A stretch of 64,000 bases of DNA from Actinokineospora fastidiosa (GTDB lineage: Bacteria > Actinomycetota > Actinomycetes > Mycobacteriales > Pseudonocardiaceae): positions 62,001 through 126,000 of the forward strand of contig NZ_BMRB01000002.1 of assembly GCF_014648415.1 (NCBI RefSeq), given 5' to 3'. Position numbers and translations under genes: made by a program. Below, in pieces: positions 1-8,448 of this stretch. The notes beneath the pieces were generated by a model that had not been told where the DNA came from, did no database searches, and saw only the letters and a list, made by a program, of their open reading frames with translations. Each line of letters opens with the position of its first letter. Within the stretch, counting starts at the first letter, position 1.

Positions 1-200
1 CCCACCAGGTCCTCGGCGAGGCCGTCGACCTGCTCGCCCGCATCGTCGACGAAGGACTCCTCGAGGCCATCGGCAAGGGCACCTTCGGCCTGATGAAACG
101 CCCCGCCGACGGCGGCAAGGGCGCCGACGGCGTCATCGCCAAGGCCGACGGCTACACCAACCCCGCGAGCGAACTGCTGGAAGAGGGTGCCACCGCGTGA
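1..200 (+). CDS. kamD: Lysine 5,6-aminomutase alpha subunit, C-terminal end (partial)
   Basis: The window opens inside this gene, read in the frame that begins at base 3; about 65 residues to a TGA are visible. The tail contains [20 protein letters not shown] and ends [13 protein letters not shown], which resembles the C-terminus of the D-lysine/L-beta-lysine 5,6-aminomutase alpha chain. The identification rests mainly on context: the stop overlaps the GTG start of the beta subunit by GTGA, as expected for a stoichiometric two-subunit enzyme. The alpha chain forms the TIM-barrel that holds PLP and adenosylcobalamin substrates in the anaerobic-type lysine degradation route. The upstream part lies outside the window, so catalytic residues cannot be checked. 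Confidence 0.8.
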   Translation, partial: HQVLGEAVDLLARIVDEGLLEAIGKGTFGLMKRPADGGKGADGVIAKADGYTNPASELLEEGATA

Positions 201-943
201 AGCGCCACCTCCGCCCCTACGGCGACACCACCGGCGACGGCATGGTCCAGCTGTCGTTCACCCTGCCCGTCCCGCACGGCCCCCGCGCCGACGGCGCCGC
301 CCAGCAACTGGCCAACCGGATGGGCATCGACCCCGCGCTCGTCGTGCACTCCCACCCCATCGGCGAGGACTTCACCTTCTTCGTCGTCTACGGCTCGGTG
401 TCCCACATCATCGACATGGACGCCGTCACCGTCGTCGAGCGCGAGTACCCGCTGCTGACCCCCGGCGAGATCAACACCGCCGTGAAGAAGGCGCTGCGCC
501 GCAAACTCGTCGTCGTCGGCGCCTGCATCGGCACCGACGCCCACACCGTCGGCATCGACGCCATCCTCAACATCAAGGGCTTCGCCGGGGAGAAGGGCCT
601 GGAGTACTACCGCGAACTGCGCGTGATCAACCTCGGCGCCCAGGTCACCGTCCCCGAACTGGTCAAACGCGCCCGCGCCGAGAAGGCCGACGCCGTGCTG
701 GTCTCCCAGGTCGTCACCCAGCGCGACGCGCACATCCTCAACACCCAGGAGATGTCGGCGGCCTTCCGCGAGGCCATGGGCGAGCGCAAACCCCTCCTCG
801 TCGCGGGCGGGCCCCGCTTCGACCCGCTCATGGCGGGCGAACTCGGCGTCGACCGCGTCTTCGGCCGCGGCACCACCCCCGGCGAGGTCGCCTCCTACCT
901 CGTCCACGCCCTCACCACCCGGAAGGACACCGTCCCAGCATGA
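197..943 (+). CDS. kamE: Lysine 5,6-aminomutase beta subunit (cobalamin-binding)
   Basis: A 248-residue protein. It carries the base-off/His-on cobalamin motif DxHxxG (Asp114-Ala-His116-Thr-Val-Gly119). Lys127 lies 11 residues after the cobalt-binding His, the spacing between His133 and the PLP-binding Lys144 of the clostridial beta subunit, so Lys127 is the likely Schiff-base lysine. With KamD it moves the terminal amino group of beta-lysine or D-lysine to carbon 5, using adenosylcobalamin and PLP. The GTG start overlaps the kamD stop and its own TGA overlaps the start of kal, so the three genes are probably translated as a unit. Length matches the family. Confidence is high for family and high for both cofactor sites. 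Confidence 0.93.
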   Translation: MKRHLRPYGDTTGDGMVQLSFTLPVPHGPRADGAAQQLANRMGIDPALVVHSHPIGEDFTFFVVYGSVSHIIDMDAVTVVEREYPLLTPGEINTAVKKALRRKLVVVGACIGTDAHTVGIDAILNIKGFAGEKGLEYYRELRVINLGAQVTVPELVKRARAEKADAVLVSQVVTQRDAHILNTQEMSAAFREAMGERKPLLVAGGPRFDPLMAGELGVDRVFGRGTTPGEVASYLVHALTTRKDTVPA

Positions 944-1323
944 GCGCCCAGGTCGGCATGAGCGTCACCCACCGCCGCTACGTCCCCCACTCCCACGCCC
1001 ACTACGGCGGCGACCTCGTCGACGGCGCCTACGGGCTGGGCATGTTCGGCGACGTCGCCACCGAACTGTGCGTGCGCACCGACGGCGACGAGGGCCTCTT
1101 CGCCGGGTACAGCGAGGTCACCTTCGCCGCGGCCGTCCAGGCCGGGGACGTCATCGAGGCCACCGCCACCCTCGTGCGGGTCGGCACCCGCTCCCGGGAG
1201 ATGGAGTTCGAGGCGCGCGTGGTCTGCCGCGCCGCCCCCGATCGCGGCCCGTCCGCCGCCGACGTGCTCGACCCGCCGCTGGTCGTCACCCGCGCCCGCG
1301 GCACCGTCGTCGTCCCCGCCTGA
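940..1323 (+). CDS. kal: 3-aminobutyryl-CoA ammonia-lyase (hotdog fold)
   Basis: A 127-residue single-domain hotdog protein. It starts at an ATG overlapping the kamE stop (ATGA). The N-terminus has [20 protein letters not shown] followed by [20 protein letters not shown], the pattern of Kal, which removes ammonia from L-3-aminobutyryl-CoA to give crotonyl-CoA late in lysine fermentation. Its position directly after kamDE supports this. It shows that the lysine aminomutase operon is a catabolic one rather than an antibiotic side route. The other pathway genes (kamA, kdd, kce) are not in the window and would be expected upstream. A generic MaoC-like or thioesterase role is the alternative, less likely given context. 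Confidence 0.85.
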   Translation: MSAQVGMSVTHRRYVPHSHAHYGGDLVDGAYGLGMFGDVATELCVRTDGDEGLFAGYSEVTFAAAVQAGDVIEATATLVRVGTRSREMEFEARVVCRAAPDRGPSAADVLDPPLVVTRARGTVVVPA

Positions 1324-1491
1324 TCGGGGCATACCCCCCATCGGTGAGCACTCCTCGTCGAATTCCGCTGCGCCGAGCGAGTGATCTTGGCCCGTACTGG
1401 GCCGAACGGCGCAACCTGGCCTTGCCCCGGTCGGCCGTTCGCTGATAACAACCGGACCCACACCAACCGTCCGGGGCCGCCGCGGAGGACC

Positions 1492-3564
1492 ATGCCCACC
1501 GAACTCGTCGAGGCCGACCACGTCCTGGACCACCCAGCGGCCCAGGTGTGGGAGCTGCTCGGCGATCCCGTGCTCTACCCCCGGTTCGTCCGCGAGATCG
1601 CCGCGTGCGACCCCGCGGGCGAGGGCGGGCCCTCCGGGCGCGGCGCCCGCTACCGCGTCCGCTACGCCCCCCACCGCGGCCAGGACCCCGTCCTGGACGA
1701 GCTGACCGTCCTGGTGCACCGGCCCGGCGAACACCTCGTGCTCGTCGGGCCCGCATGGCACGGCGGACACGTCAGCGTCCGGCTCACCGCCGAGACCCGC
1801 CGCCGCACCCGCGTGCAGGTCGTGGTCTCCCTGCCCGAGTCCCTCACCACCGGCACCCTGCTCACCGACGCCTGGCTGCGCAAACGCATCCGCCGCGCCC
1901 TCGACCTCGTCGACCACCACCTCGCCGGGCGCGCCGCCACCGTCTCGCCCACCCGCATCGACGCCACCGCCCGCGGCGCGGGCGCCGTCACCACCATGCG
2001 CGTGCTCGCCAGGGCCGGGGTCATCACCCCGGGGCGGCCCGACCGCATGGCCCGCCAACTGGCCACCGTCGCCAAGTGGGGCGCCACCCTCGTCGGCGGC
2101 TACCGCTCCGCGGCCATCGCCGCCCCCGACGCCCTCGCCGTCATCGACGAGAACGGCGAGCACACCTACGCCGACATCGACGCCCGCACCACCCGCCTGG
2201 CCAACGCCCTCGCCGACCGCGGCGTGCGCGCCGGGCGCCGCGTCGCGCTGATGTGCCGCAACCACGCCGGACTAGTCCAGGCCGCCGTCGCCTGCGGCAA
2301 ACTCGGCGCCGACGTCCTCATGCTCAACACCGGCCTGTCCGCCGACCAGGTCGCCGACACCGTCGAGCGCCACCGCCCCGCCGCCCTGCTCGCCGACGAC
2401 GAGTTCGCCCCGCTGTTCCACCACCTGCCGCCCGCCCTCGGCTACATCTCCACCTGGAGCGCCGCCCCCGCCGACCTCACCGTCGACAACCTCATCGCCA
2501 CCGGTGCCGACACCCCGCCGCGCGCCCCCCGCACCCCCGGCCGCGTCATCGTCCTGACCTCCGGCACCACCGGCGCCCCCAAGGGCGCCCGCCGCCGCAA
2601 CCCGACCGGCCTGTCCGCCGCCGCCTCCGTGCTCTCCCGCATCCCGCTGCGCGCAGGCGAACGCGCCCTCGTCGCCGCCCCCCTGTTCCACACCTGGGGC
2701 CTGGCCGCCATGCAACTGGCCACACCCCTGCACGCCACCCTCGTGCTGCAGCGCCGCTTCGACCCCGAGGCCACCCTCGCCGCCATCGCCGAACTGCGCT
2801 GCACCACCCTGATCGCGGTGCCGATCATGCTGCAGCGCATCCTCGCCCTGCCCGCGCGCGTGCGCGCCCGCTACGACACCGCCAGCCTGCGCGTCGTCGC
2901 CTCCAGCGGCGCCCCCCTGCCCGGCGCGCTCGTCACCGCCTTCATGGACACCTTCGGCGACATCCTCTACAACCTCTACGGCTCCACCGAGGTCTCCTGG
3001 GCCAGCATCGCCGACCCCACCGACCTGCGCGCCGCCCCCACCACCGCGGGCCGCTGCCCGGTCGGCACCAAGGTCGGCATCCTCGACGCCGACGGCCGCC
3101 CCCTGCCCCCCGGCATGGTCGGCCGCATCGCCGTGGGCAACGAGATGCTGTTCGAGGGCTACACCGACGGCGCCGACGTCGAGATGCACGGCGACCTCAT
3201 GGTCACCGGCGACCGCGGCTACCTCGACGCCGACGGCCGCCTGTTCGTCTCCGGCCGCGACGACGACATGATCGTCTCCGGCGGCGAGAACGTCTTCCCC
3301 CGCCCGGTGGAGGAACTGCTGCTGAGCCTGGACCAGGTCGCCGACGCCGCCGTCGTCGGCGTGCCCGACCCCGACTACGGGCAGCGCTTCGCCGCGTTCG
3401 TCGCCCTCAAGCCCGGCGCCCGCCTGCACGCCACCGACATCCGCGACTACGTCCACGCCCACCTCGAACGCTATTCCGTCCCCCGCGACGTGGTGTTCGT
3501 GCCCAAGGTCCCCCGCAACGCCACCGGCAAGGTCGTCCGAGACCTACTCCTCGAACAGGTCTGA
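1492..3564 (+). CDS. SRPBCC (START-like) domain fused to acyl-CoA synthetase
   Basis: A 690-residue two-part protein. Residues 1 to about 150 look like a polyketide-cyclase/START-like (SRPBCC) lipid-binding domain (start MPTELVEADHVLDHPAAQVW). From about residue 200 it is an AMP-dependent acyl-CoA synthetase: P-loop TSGTTGAPKGA near residue 357, YGSTE at 496, GDRGYLDADGRLFVSGRDDD, and a C-terminal NATGKVVRD with the catalytic lysine. The ATG is chosen because it follows GCGGAGGA and begins the SRPBCC fold; an upstream in-frame extension has no domain. It would activate a fatty or aromatic acid as the CoA thioester. It lies 168 bases after kal with no clear terminator between, so a link to lysine-derived acids is possible but unproven. 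The fusion order is uncommon. Confidence 0.85.
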   Translation: MPTELVEADHVLDHPAAQVWELLGDPVLYPRFVREIAACDPAGEGGPSGRGARYRVRYAPHRGQDPVLDELTVLVHRPGEHLVLVGPAWHGGHVSVRLTAETRRRTRVQVVVSLPESLTTGTLLTDAWLRKRIRRALDLVDHHLAGRAATVSPTRIDATARGAGAVTTMRVLARAGVITPGRPDRMARQLATVAKWGATLVGGYRSAAIAAPDALAVIDENGEHTYADIDARTTRLANALADRGVRAGRRVALMCRNHAGLVQAAVACGKLGADVLMLNTGLSADQVADTVERHRPAALLADDEFAPLFHHLPPALGYISTWSAAPADLTVDNLIATGADTPPRAPRTPGRVIVLTSGTTGAPKGARRRNPTGLSAAASVLSRIPLRAGERALVAAPLFHTWGLAAMQLATPLHATLVLQRRFDPEATLAAIAELRCTTLIAVPIMLQRILALPARVRARYDTASLRVVASSGAPLPGALVTAFMDTFGDILYNLYGSTEVSWASIADPTDLRAAPTTAGRCPVGTKVGILDADGRPLPPGMVGRIAVGNEMLFEGYTDGADVEMHGDLMVTGDRGYLDADGRLFVSGRDDDMIVSGGENVFPRPVEELLLSLDQVADAAVVGVPDPDYGQRFAAFVALKPGARLHATDIRDYVHAHLERYSVPRDVVFVPKVPRNATGKVVRDLLLEQV

Positions 3565-4044
3565 CCACCACGCGACCCGGTCCCGCCACACCCCGGAATC
3601 CGTCCGCAGCCGCGACTCGGAAGCCTCCGCTGAGCTCCCGCACCGCGCGGCCTCCGCGCACTGCCCGGCGCCTGTGGACCCGCCATCGTCGCCGCCGGGC
3701 ACGCCCGACCCGACCCGTGACTGCCCCTCTTCCGCACCATTCCCAATCCCCGCTCGCCCGACGTAAGGCCGCCCGGTCAGCCCTGCACAGGCGGCGCCAG
3801 CGGTCGGCTCGACGCCGCCCAGCAGCAAGGCCCAGCACGGACACCCCCTTGCCACCGCCGGCACGACCCGCCGCCCACAACCGACACCTCCCTCCCGCGC
3901 AGTCCGCCCCAGCCGCGCGCCTGCCCACCCGCCGCGCACCGGCCGTCGTCCCCTCGCTGGCAGCGAGGCTGCCCTGCCCAACCGGCCACTGAACGTCACT
4001 AGGTCCAGGCGTCCGCCGCGTGGACGTCCGACCTAGCTGCCGGG
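3565..4044. other. Intergenic stretch without recognisable gene
   Basis: C-rich DNA with no frame that shows actinobacterial third-position bias together with a recognisable motif. The only structure seen is the imperfect palindrome at its right end. No transcription terminator was recognised after the acyl-CoA synthetase. Confidence 0.6.
3999..4036. promoter_or_regulatory. Imperfect palindrome ahead of LysR-like remnant
   Basis: CTAGGTC on the left is matched by GACCTAG on the right, with further pairing of GCGTCC and GGACGT inside. It sits 8 bases before the ATG of the short LysR-like fragment, where a LysR operator or the end of a deletion could be. Function is inferred only from position. 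Confidence 0.35.
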
Positions 4045-4158
4045 ATGGCACTGGAGGTGCGGCACCTGCGCACGGTCGCGCTGATCGCCGCGGCGGCGGC
4101 CCGGCCGCCCGTGCGGCGTGGCGGGCCGGTGAACACGGCGTCACCGGGTCGGCCGTAG
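4045..4158 (+). pseudogene. Possible N-terminal remnant of a LysR-type regulator
   Basis: A 37-codon frame beginning [18 protein letters not shown]. This resembles the first residues of actinobacterial LysR regulators, which commonly begin with a hydrophobic/acidic [12 protein letters not shown] segment and then enter the winged helix. Here the similarity stops after about 18 residues and the frame runs into Arg/Pro-rich sequence and a TAG. That TAG is also the first part of the TAGGCT box proposed for lnt. No downstream LysR body was found in any frame. Most likely a deletion relic; it may also be chance. Confidence 0.35.
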
Positions 4159-4167
4159 GCTTGCGCG

Positions 4168-5721
4168 GTGGCCGTCCCGACCGCCGTCCCCGCCGCCGAC
4201 CAGCCCGCACCCGCGCCGCGCGCGCGGGTGCTCGTGATCGGCCGCACCGTCGCCGCGCTGGCGGGCGGGCTGGCTGTGTTCCTGGCGTTCCCGCCGCGGC
4301 CGACCTGGTGGCTGGCGCCGCTGGGGTTCGCCGTCCTCGGGCTGCTGCTGCGCACCGCGCGCGCCCGGGCCGGGTTCGGCTACGGGTTCGCGTTCGGGCT
4401 GGGCCTGATGGTGCCGCTGCTGGCCTGGACCGGCGAGTTCGTCGGCCTGATCGCCTGGCTGCCGCTGGCCGCCGTCGAGGCGCTGCTCGTGGCGCTGTCC
4501 ACCGCGGCCATCGCCGTCGTCGGGCGGCTGCCGGGGTGGCCGCTGTGGGCGGCGCTGCTGTGGACGGCGGGGGAGACGCTGCGCGCGGTGTTCCCCTTCG
4601 GCGGGTTCCCGTGGGCCAAGGTCGCCTTCAGCCAGCCCGAGGGCTGGTACCTGCCGCTGGCCGCGCTCGGCGGCACCCCGCTCATCGCCTTCGCCGTCGC
4701 CCTCACCGGCTTCGGCCTGGCCGCCCTCGTCCACACGCGCAGGCCCGCGCTCGCGCTCGTCGCCGTCGCCCCGCTGCTGGCCGGGCTCGCCGCCACGCCC
4801 CTCGTCGGCACCGACGCGCAGGCGGGCGAGGTCACCGTCGCCGCCATCCAGGGCAACGTGCCGCGCGCCGGGCTGGACTTCAACGCCCAGCGCCGCGCCG
4901 TGCTGGACAACCACGTCGCCCGCACCGAGCAGCTCGCCGCCGACATCGCCGCGGGCCGCGCCCCGCGGCCGGACCTGGTGATCTGGCCGGAGAACGCCTC
5001 CGACATCGACCCCTACCGCAACCCCGACGCGCGCGCGGCCATCAACCGCGCCGCCGACGCCGTCGGCGTGCCCATCGCGGTCGGCTCGGTCCTGGTCGAC
5101 CCCGACGGGCGCCCGCGCAACACCGTGATCCTGTGGACGCCGGAGCAGGGCCCGGTGGCCGAGTACACCAAGCGGCAGCTGCAGCCCTTCGGCGAGACGA
5201 TGCCGATGCGCGACTTCTTCCGCCTGTTCACCGACTACGTCGACCGCGCCAACAACTTCCGCGCAGGCGAGGCGCCTGGCGTCTTCACCGTCGACGGCAT
5301 CCGCCTGGCCGTGGCCACCTGCTACGAGGTCGCCTTCGACGACATCGTCCGCGAGAACGTCGCCCTGGGCGCCAACCTCATCGCCGTGCCCACCAACAAC
5401 GCCACCTTCGGCCGCACGGAGATGACCTACCAGCAGCTGGCGATGGACCGCGTGCGCGCCGTCGAGCACGGCCGCGCCGTGGTGGTCGCGGCCACCAGCG
5501 GGGTGTCGGCGATCGTCGCCCCGGACGGCTCGATCACCCGATCGACGGGTCTGTTTACCCCGGATGCCCTGGTGGAGCGCGTCCCCCTGCGCACGGAGAC
5601 TACGATGGCCCACCGACTGGGTGCCTGGCCCGAGTGGGTCATGGTCGTCGCGGGCCTGGCCGCGCTGGCGGCGGCCCTGGTCGCAGGCGGGCGCGCCCGC
5701 CGGACCGGCACCACCCCCTGA
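4168..5721 (+). CDS. lnt: Apolipoprotein N-acyltransferase
   Basis: A 517-residue membrane enzyme. The first ~210 residues hold several hydrophobic helices, then a nitrilase-like periplasmic domain, and a last helix near residues 490-510. The catalytic triad is visible: Glu275 (WPENASD), Lys335 ([11 protein letters not shown]) and Cys385 (ATCYE), close to E267-K335-C387 of the E. coli enzyme. It adds the N-acyl chain to lipoproteins in the plasma membrane. A TAGGCT box ends 6 bases before the GTG and no ribosome-binding site is present, so the message is probably leaderless. In Mycobacterium tuberculosis Lnt and Ppm1 are one polypeptide; here they are two genes 23 bases apart. Confidence 0.95.
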   Translation: MAVPTAVPAADQPAPAPRARVLVIGRTVAALAGGLAVFLAFPPRPTWWLAPLGFAVLGLLLRTARARAGFGYGFAFGLGLMVPLLAWTGEFVGLIAWLPLAAVEALLVALSTAAIAVVGRLPGWPLWAALLWTAGETLRAVFPFGGFPWAKVAFSQPEGWYLPLAALGGTPLIAFAVALTGFGLAALVHTRRPALALVAVAPLLAGLAATPLVGTDAQAGEVTVAAIQGNVPRAGLDFNAQRRAVLDNHVARTEQLAADIAAGRAPRPDLVIWPENASDIDPYRNPDARAAINRAADAVGVPIAVGSVLVDPDGRPRNTVILWTPEQGPVAEYTKRQLQPFGETMPMRDFFRLFTDYVDRANNFRAGEAPGVFTVDGIRLAVATCYEVAFDDIVRENVALGANLIAVPTNNATFGRTEMTYQQLAMDRVRAVEHGRAVVVAATSGVSAIVAPDGSITRSTGLFTPDALVERVPLRTETTMAHRLGAWPEWVMVVAGLAALAAALVAGGRARRTGTTP

Positions 5722-5744
5722 CGCCGCCGAGAGGACATGCCCCT

Positions 5745-6509
5745 ATGGCCGACCAGCTGCCCGACCACGGCCCGACCGACCCGGTGTTGGTGGTGATCCC
5801 CACCTACAACGAGCGCGAGAACCTCGGGCCCATCGTGGAGCGGCTGCACGCGGCCCTGCCCGCAACGCACGTGCTCGTCGTCGACGACGGCAGCCCCGAC
5901 GGCACCGGCGACCTCGCCGACGCCATGGCCGCCGCCGACGAGCGCATCAGCGTGCTGCACCGCACCGAGAAGGCCGGGCTGGGCGCGGCCTACATCGCCG
6001 GGTTCACCTGGGCCCTGGAGCGCGACTACAACGTCGTCGTCGAGATGGACGCCGACGGCTCGCACGCCCCGGAGGACCTGCCGAGGCTGCTGGAGGCGCT
6101 CAAGTCCGCCGACCTGGCCCTGGGCTCGCGCTACACCCGCGGCGGCAAGACGGTGAACTGGCCGCTGAGCCGCCAGCTGCTCTCCCGGGGCGGCAACGTG
6201 TACTGCCAGCTGGCGCTGGGCACCCGGGTGCGCGACATCACCGGCGGCTACCGCGCCTTCCGCCGCCACGTGCTGGAGACGCTGAAGCTGCACAACGTGG
6301 CCTCGCAGGGCTACTGCTTCCAGGTGGACCTGGCGTGGCGCACGATCGAGGCCGGGTTCACCGTGGTGGAGGTGCCCATCACCTTCGTCGAGCGCGTGCG
6401 CGGCGAGTCGAAGATGAGCGGCAACATCGTGCGCGAGGCGCTGCTGCGGGTCACCAAGTGGGGCCTGCGCAGGCGCGGCACCCAGCTGAGGTCGCTGCTG
6501 CGCCGCTAG
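5745..6509 (+). CDS. ppm1: Polyprenol-phosphate mannosyltransferase Ppm1 (dolichol-P-mannose synthase family)
   Basis: A 254-residue GT2 enzyme. It has [15 protein letters not shown] at the N-terminus, [15 protein letters not shown], and a metal/nucleotide-binding MDADGSH with Asp102 and Asp104. It lacks the C-terminal membrane domain of some relatives. It transfers mannose from GDP-mannose to polyprenyl phosphate at the cytoplasmic face, giving the donor for lipoarabinomannan-type glycans and protein O-mannosylation. The ATG is preceded by GAGAGGAC. It follows lnt closely, and rbpA lies nearby, matching the ppm1-rbpA neighbourhood of mycobacteria. MptB, a user of this donor, is encoded later in the window. 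A strong hairpin ends the unit. Confidence 0.95.
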   Translation: MADQLPDHGPTDPVLVVIPTYNERENLGPIVERLHAALPATHVLVVDDGSPDGTGDLADAMAAADERISVLHRTEKAGLGAAYIAGFTWALERDYNVVVEMDADGSHAPEDLPRLLEALKSADLALGSRYTRGGKTVNWPLSRQLLSRGGNVYCQLALGTRVRDITGGYRAFRRHVLETLKLHNVASQGYCFQVDLAWRTIEAGFTVVEVPITFVERVRGESKMSGNIVREALLRVTKWGLRRRGTQLRSLLRR

Positions 6510-6513
6510 ACCG

Positions 6514-6561
6514 CCGTACCGGTGCCCCGCTCCAGGTCCCGGACGCGGGGCACCGGTACGG
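6514..6561 (+). terminator. Hairpin terminator after ppm1
   Basis: A perfect 16-base stem: CCGTACCGGTGCCCCG pairs with CGGGGCACCGGTACGG across a 16-base loop, five bases after the ppm1 stop. No T-run follows, which is usual for actinobacterial terminators. Confidence 0.85.
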
Positions 6562-6566
6562 CCCCG

Positions 6567-6597
6567 CTGTCACACCTTTGTCCGACTGTCACACCTT
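6567..6597 (+). promoter_or_regulatory. Paired 12-base direct repeats upstream of small membrane protein
   Basis: CTGTCACACCTT occurs twice with a 19-base period, 50-80 bases before the start codon of the next gene. Spacing of nearly two helical turns would suit a regulator binding one face of the DNA. The regulator is unknown. A TAGGGA box lies between the repeats and the gene. Confidence 0.5.
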
Positions 6598-6647
6598 CCG
6601 CCGGTTCCCCGTCGAAGTGTCCGTAGGGAACGCGAGAAGGGAATCAG

Positions 6648-7034
6648 ATGGCGCGAGGGCAGCGAGTGCACCCGTTCGTCGCGGCGGCCGTGGTGCTGCT
6701 GGCGTTGACGGCGCTGGTGGCGGGCTGGTGGGCGTGGCTGGACCCGGCGGGGTTCGCCCGGTTCACCAACTGGCCGAACCACGCGCACTTCCTGCACGAC
6801 GCGGGGGTGTTCCAGATCGGCATCGGGCTGACGATGCTGTTGGCGCTGTGGTGGCGCGACGGGGTGGCGGTGGTGCTGACCGGGTTCGTGTTCACCAACA
6901 CCTTCCACGCCTACAACCACGCCATGGACCTCGACCACGGCGGCCACGCCTACGACGCGTGGGCGCTGCTGGCGGTGTCGGTGGTCGGCGGGGTGGCGCT
7001 CGCGGTGCGGGTGCGCAGGCGCGAGCGGGCCTGA
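6648..7034 (+). CDS. Small four-helix membrane protein of unknown function
   Basis: A 128-residue protein with about four hydrophobic segments (near residues 10-30, 48-65, 72-88, 100-120). It has a His-rich stretch between helices, NTFHAYNHAMDLDHGGHAYD, and NWPNHAHFLHD in the first loop. No family was recognised with certainty. The length and helix pattern resemble small actinobacterial membrane proteins annotated only as hypothetical. The ATG has AGAAGGGA upstream. It stands alone between two terminators, so it is a single-gene unit. The paired histidines could bind metal or heme, but that is a guess. Confidence 0.8.
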   Translation: MARGQRVHPFVAAAVVLLALTALVAGWWAWLDPAGFARFTNWPNHAHFLHDAGVFQIGIGLTMLLALWWRDGVAVVLTGFVFTNTFHAYNHAMDLDHGGHAYDAWALLAVSVVGGVALAVRVRRRERA

Positions 7035-7047
7035 GCCGCGGAAAGGG

Positions 7048-7084
7048 GACGGCCGCCCGGCGGGGGGAGGTCCGGGCGGCCGTC
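7048..7084. terminator. Bidirectional hairpin between convergent genes
   Basis: GACGGCCGCCCGG pairs perfectly with CCGGGCGGCCGTC across an 11-base loop, between the converging membrane-protein gene and rbpA. Confidence 0.85.
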
Positions 7085-7110
7085 GGTCCGAGGGGACGCG
7101 GGAGGGGCGG

Positions 7111-7455
7111 TCAGGCGGAGCGGCTGCGGCGGCCGCGCAGTTCGGCCAGCCGCTCGGTCAGCAGTTCCTCCAGCTCCGGGATGGAGCGGCGCTCCAGGAG
7201 CATGTCCCAGTGGGTGCGCGGCGGCTTCGCCTTCTTCGGCTCGGGGTCGCTGCCGTCGATCATCTTCGACTCCAGGCCGTGCAGGCGGCACTCCCACACG
7301 GGGGGCACCTCGGCGTCGTCGGAGAAGGGGACCTCGAAATCGTGGTCCTTCGGGCAGGCGTACCGGACGGTCCGGCGCGGGGCGAGGTCGTGATTGCGGT
7401 CAGTCTCGTAGCTGACCGCTCCCAGCCTGCTACCACGAAGCACACGGTCGGCCAT
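7111..7455 (-). CDS. rbpA: RNA polymerase-binding protein RbpA
   Basis: A 114-residue protein starting MADRVLRGSRLGAVSYETDR, the invariant N-terminal tail of RbpA. It continues with the core CPKDHDFEVPFSDDAEVPP and the C-terminal sigma-interacting domain HWDMLLERRSIPELEELL. RbpA binds RNA polymerase and group 1/2 sigma factors, stabilises the open complex and supports growth under stress and rifampicin. The inner ATG is chosen because it begins the conserved tail and has GAAAGGAC before it; ten extra in-frame residues upstream are not conserved. A SigR-type promoter lies about 60 bases upstream. It converges on the membrane-protein gene through a hairpin. Confidence 0.96.
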   Translation of the reverse strand: MADRVLRGSRLGAVSYETDRNHDLAPRRTVRYACPKDHDFEVPFSDDAEVPPVWECRLHGLESKMIDGSDPEPKKAKPPRTHWDMLLERRSIPELEELLTERLAELRGRRSRSA

Positions 7456-7514
7456 GGCGCGTCCTTTCACTCGGCCCGATGTCAAACGGAGCCCGGGTCT
7501 TGCTCACCCTGTGC

Positions 7515-7541
7515 AACGACCGTAGCGGGTAAATGATTCCC
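7515..7541 (-). promoter_or_regulatory. SigR-type (oxidative stress) promoter of rbpA
   Basis: On the minus strand GGGAAT is followed by exactly 18 bases and GTTG, which equals the SigR/SigH consensus GGGAAT-N18-GTT. The predicted transcription start is roughly 50 bases before the rbpA ATG. In Streptomyces coelicolor rbpA is a known SigR target, so the match is functionally sensible. Confidence 0.8.
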
Positions 7542-7697
7542 GAGTACCCGTCACCATCGCTCAGGGTGACAAGTTTCACCCGTCAACAACAGCATCCACC
7601 CTAGGGATGCCACCGCGCCGGGCCCGTGACGCGTTCTCGGTCGAACAACCACGGGAGATCACCCTCACGGGGGACCTTACCAGCGCGCCCGCGTCGA

Positions 7698-8432
7698 TCA
7701 CGCGAACGACAATTGCCCCTGCACCCCCGGGTCCACCCCGAGGTCGCCGAGCCGAAAGTGACGCCGGCACAACACTTGATAACGCACCGTAGCTGACGGT
7801 GGGGTCTCGGGGAGGTCACGCTGAGTGTGCGTGGGAGCGGTGTCCGCGACGAGGACCGTGTCGCCCGCGCGCACGATGCGCCCGTCGACCACCCGGGCGT
7901 TGAACCGGGCCGGGAGCCCGCACCAGCACAGCACGTCCACCTGCACCGGCCGCAGCTCGTCGGCCAGCTCCACCAGCCGCGCCGCGCCCGGGAACAGGCG
8001 GCTGCGGAAGTCGGTGGCCAGCCCGAAGCAGTACACGTCGATCTGGGCGTCGTCGGCGAGCTCGGCGAGCTGGTCGACCTGGGCGGGCTCGAGGAACTGG
8101 GCCTCGTCGACGATCAGGTAGTCCACCCTGCCGCCCTCGGCCCAGCGGGCGCGCACGAGCGCGCGCAGGTCGGTGCCCGCGTCGAGCTCGACGGCCTGCC
8201 GGGCGATGCCGATGCGGCTGCTGATGCGCGGCTTGCCCGAGCGGTCCCGCGACACCAGCCGCAGCCCCTGGCGGCCCTGCCGCGACTGGTTGTGGTCGAC
8301 CTGCAGCGCCAGCGTCGACTTCCCGCAGTCCATCGGCCCGTAGTAGAAGCGCAGGTGCCCGACGACCGGCAGCTCGCGCGGGGCCGGGGACAGCGCGTCG
8401 GTGGGGTCGGGGTCGGGGCTGGTGACGGTCAC
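7698..8432 (-). CDS. tdk: Thymidine kinase (type II, TK1-like)
   Basis: A 244-residue kinase. The P-loop is GPMDCGKST (residues 32-40), the Walker B/DEAQF segment is VDYLIVDEAQF, and a zinc-binding lasso is present with CWCGL followed later by CRRHF. It phosphorylates thymidine to dTMP for nucleotide salvage in the cytosol. The N-terminal 22 residues are an extra Pro/Asp-rich tail; a later start is possible, but no better in-frame start was seen before the fold. It lies 16 bases downstream of the UMF1-family transporter on the same strand and is probably co-transcribed with it. Confidence 0.93.
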   Translation of the reverse strand: MTVTSPDPDPTDALSPAPRELPVVGHLRFYYGPMDCGKSTLALQVDHNQSRQGRQGLRLVSRDRSGKPRISSRIGIARQAVELDAGTDLRALVRARWAEGGRVDYLIVDEAQFLEPAQVDQLAELADDAQIDVYCFGLATDFRSRLFPGAARLVELADELRPVQVDVLCWCGLPARFNARVVDGRIVRAGDTVLVADTAPTHTQRDLPETPPSATVRYQVLCRRHFRLGDLGVDPGVQGQLSFA

Positions 8433-8448
8433 GGGCCACGACCTTAGA

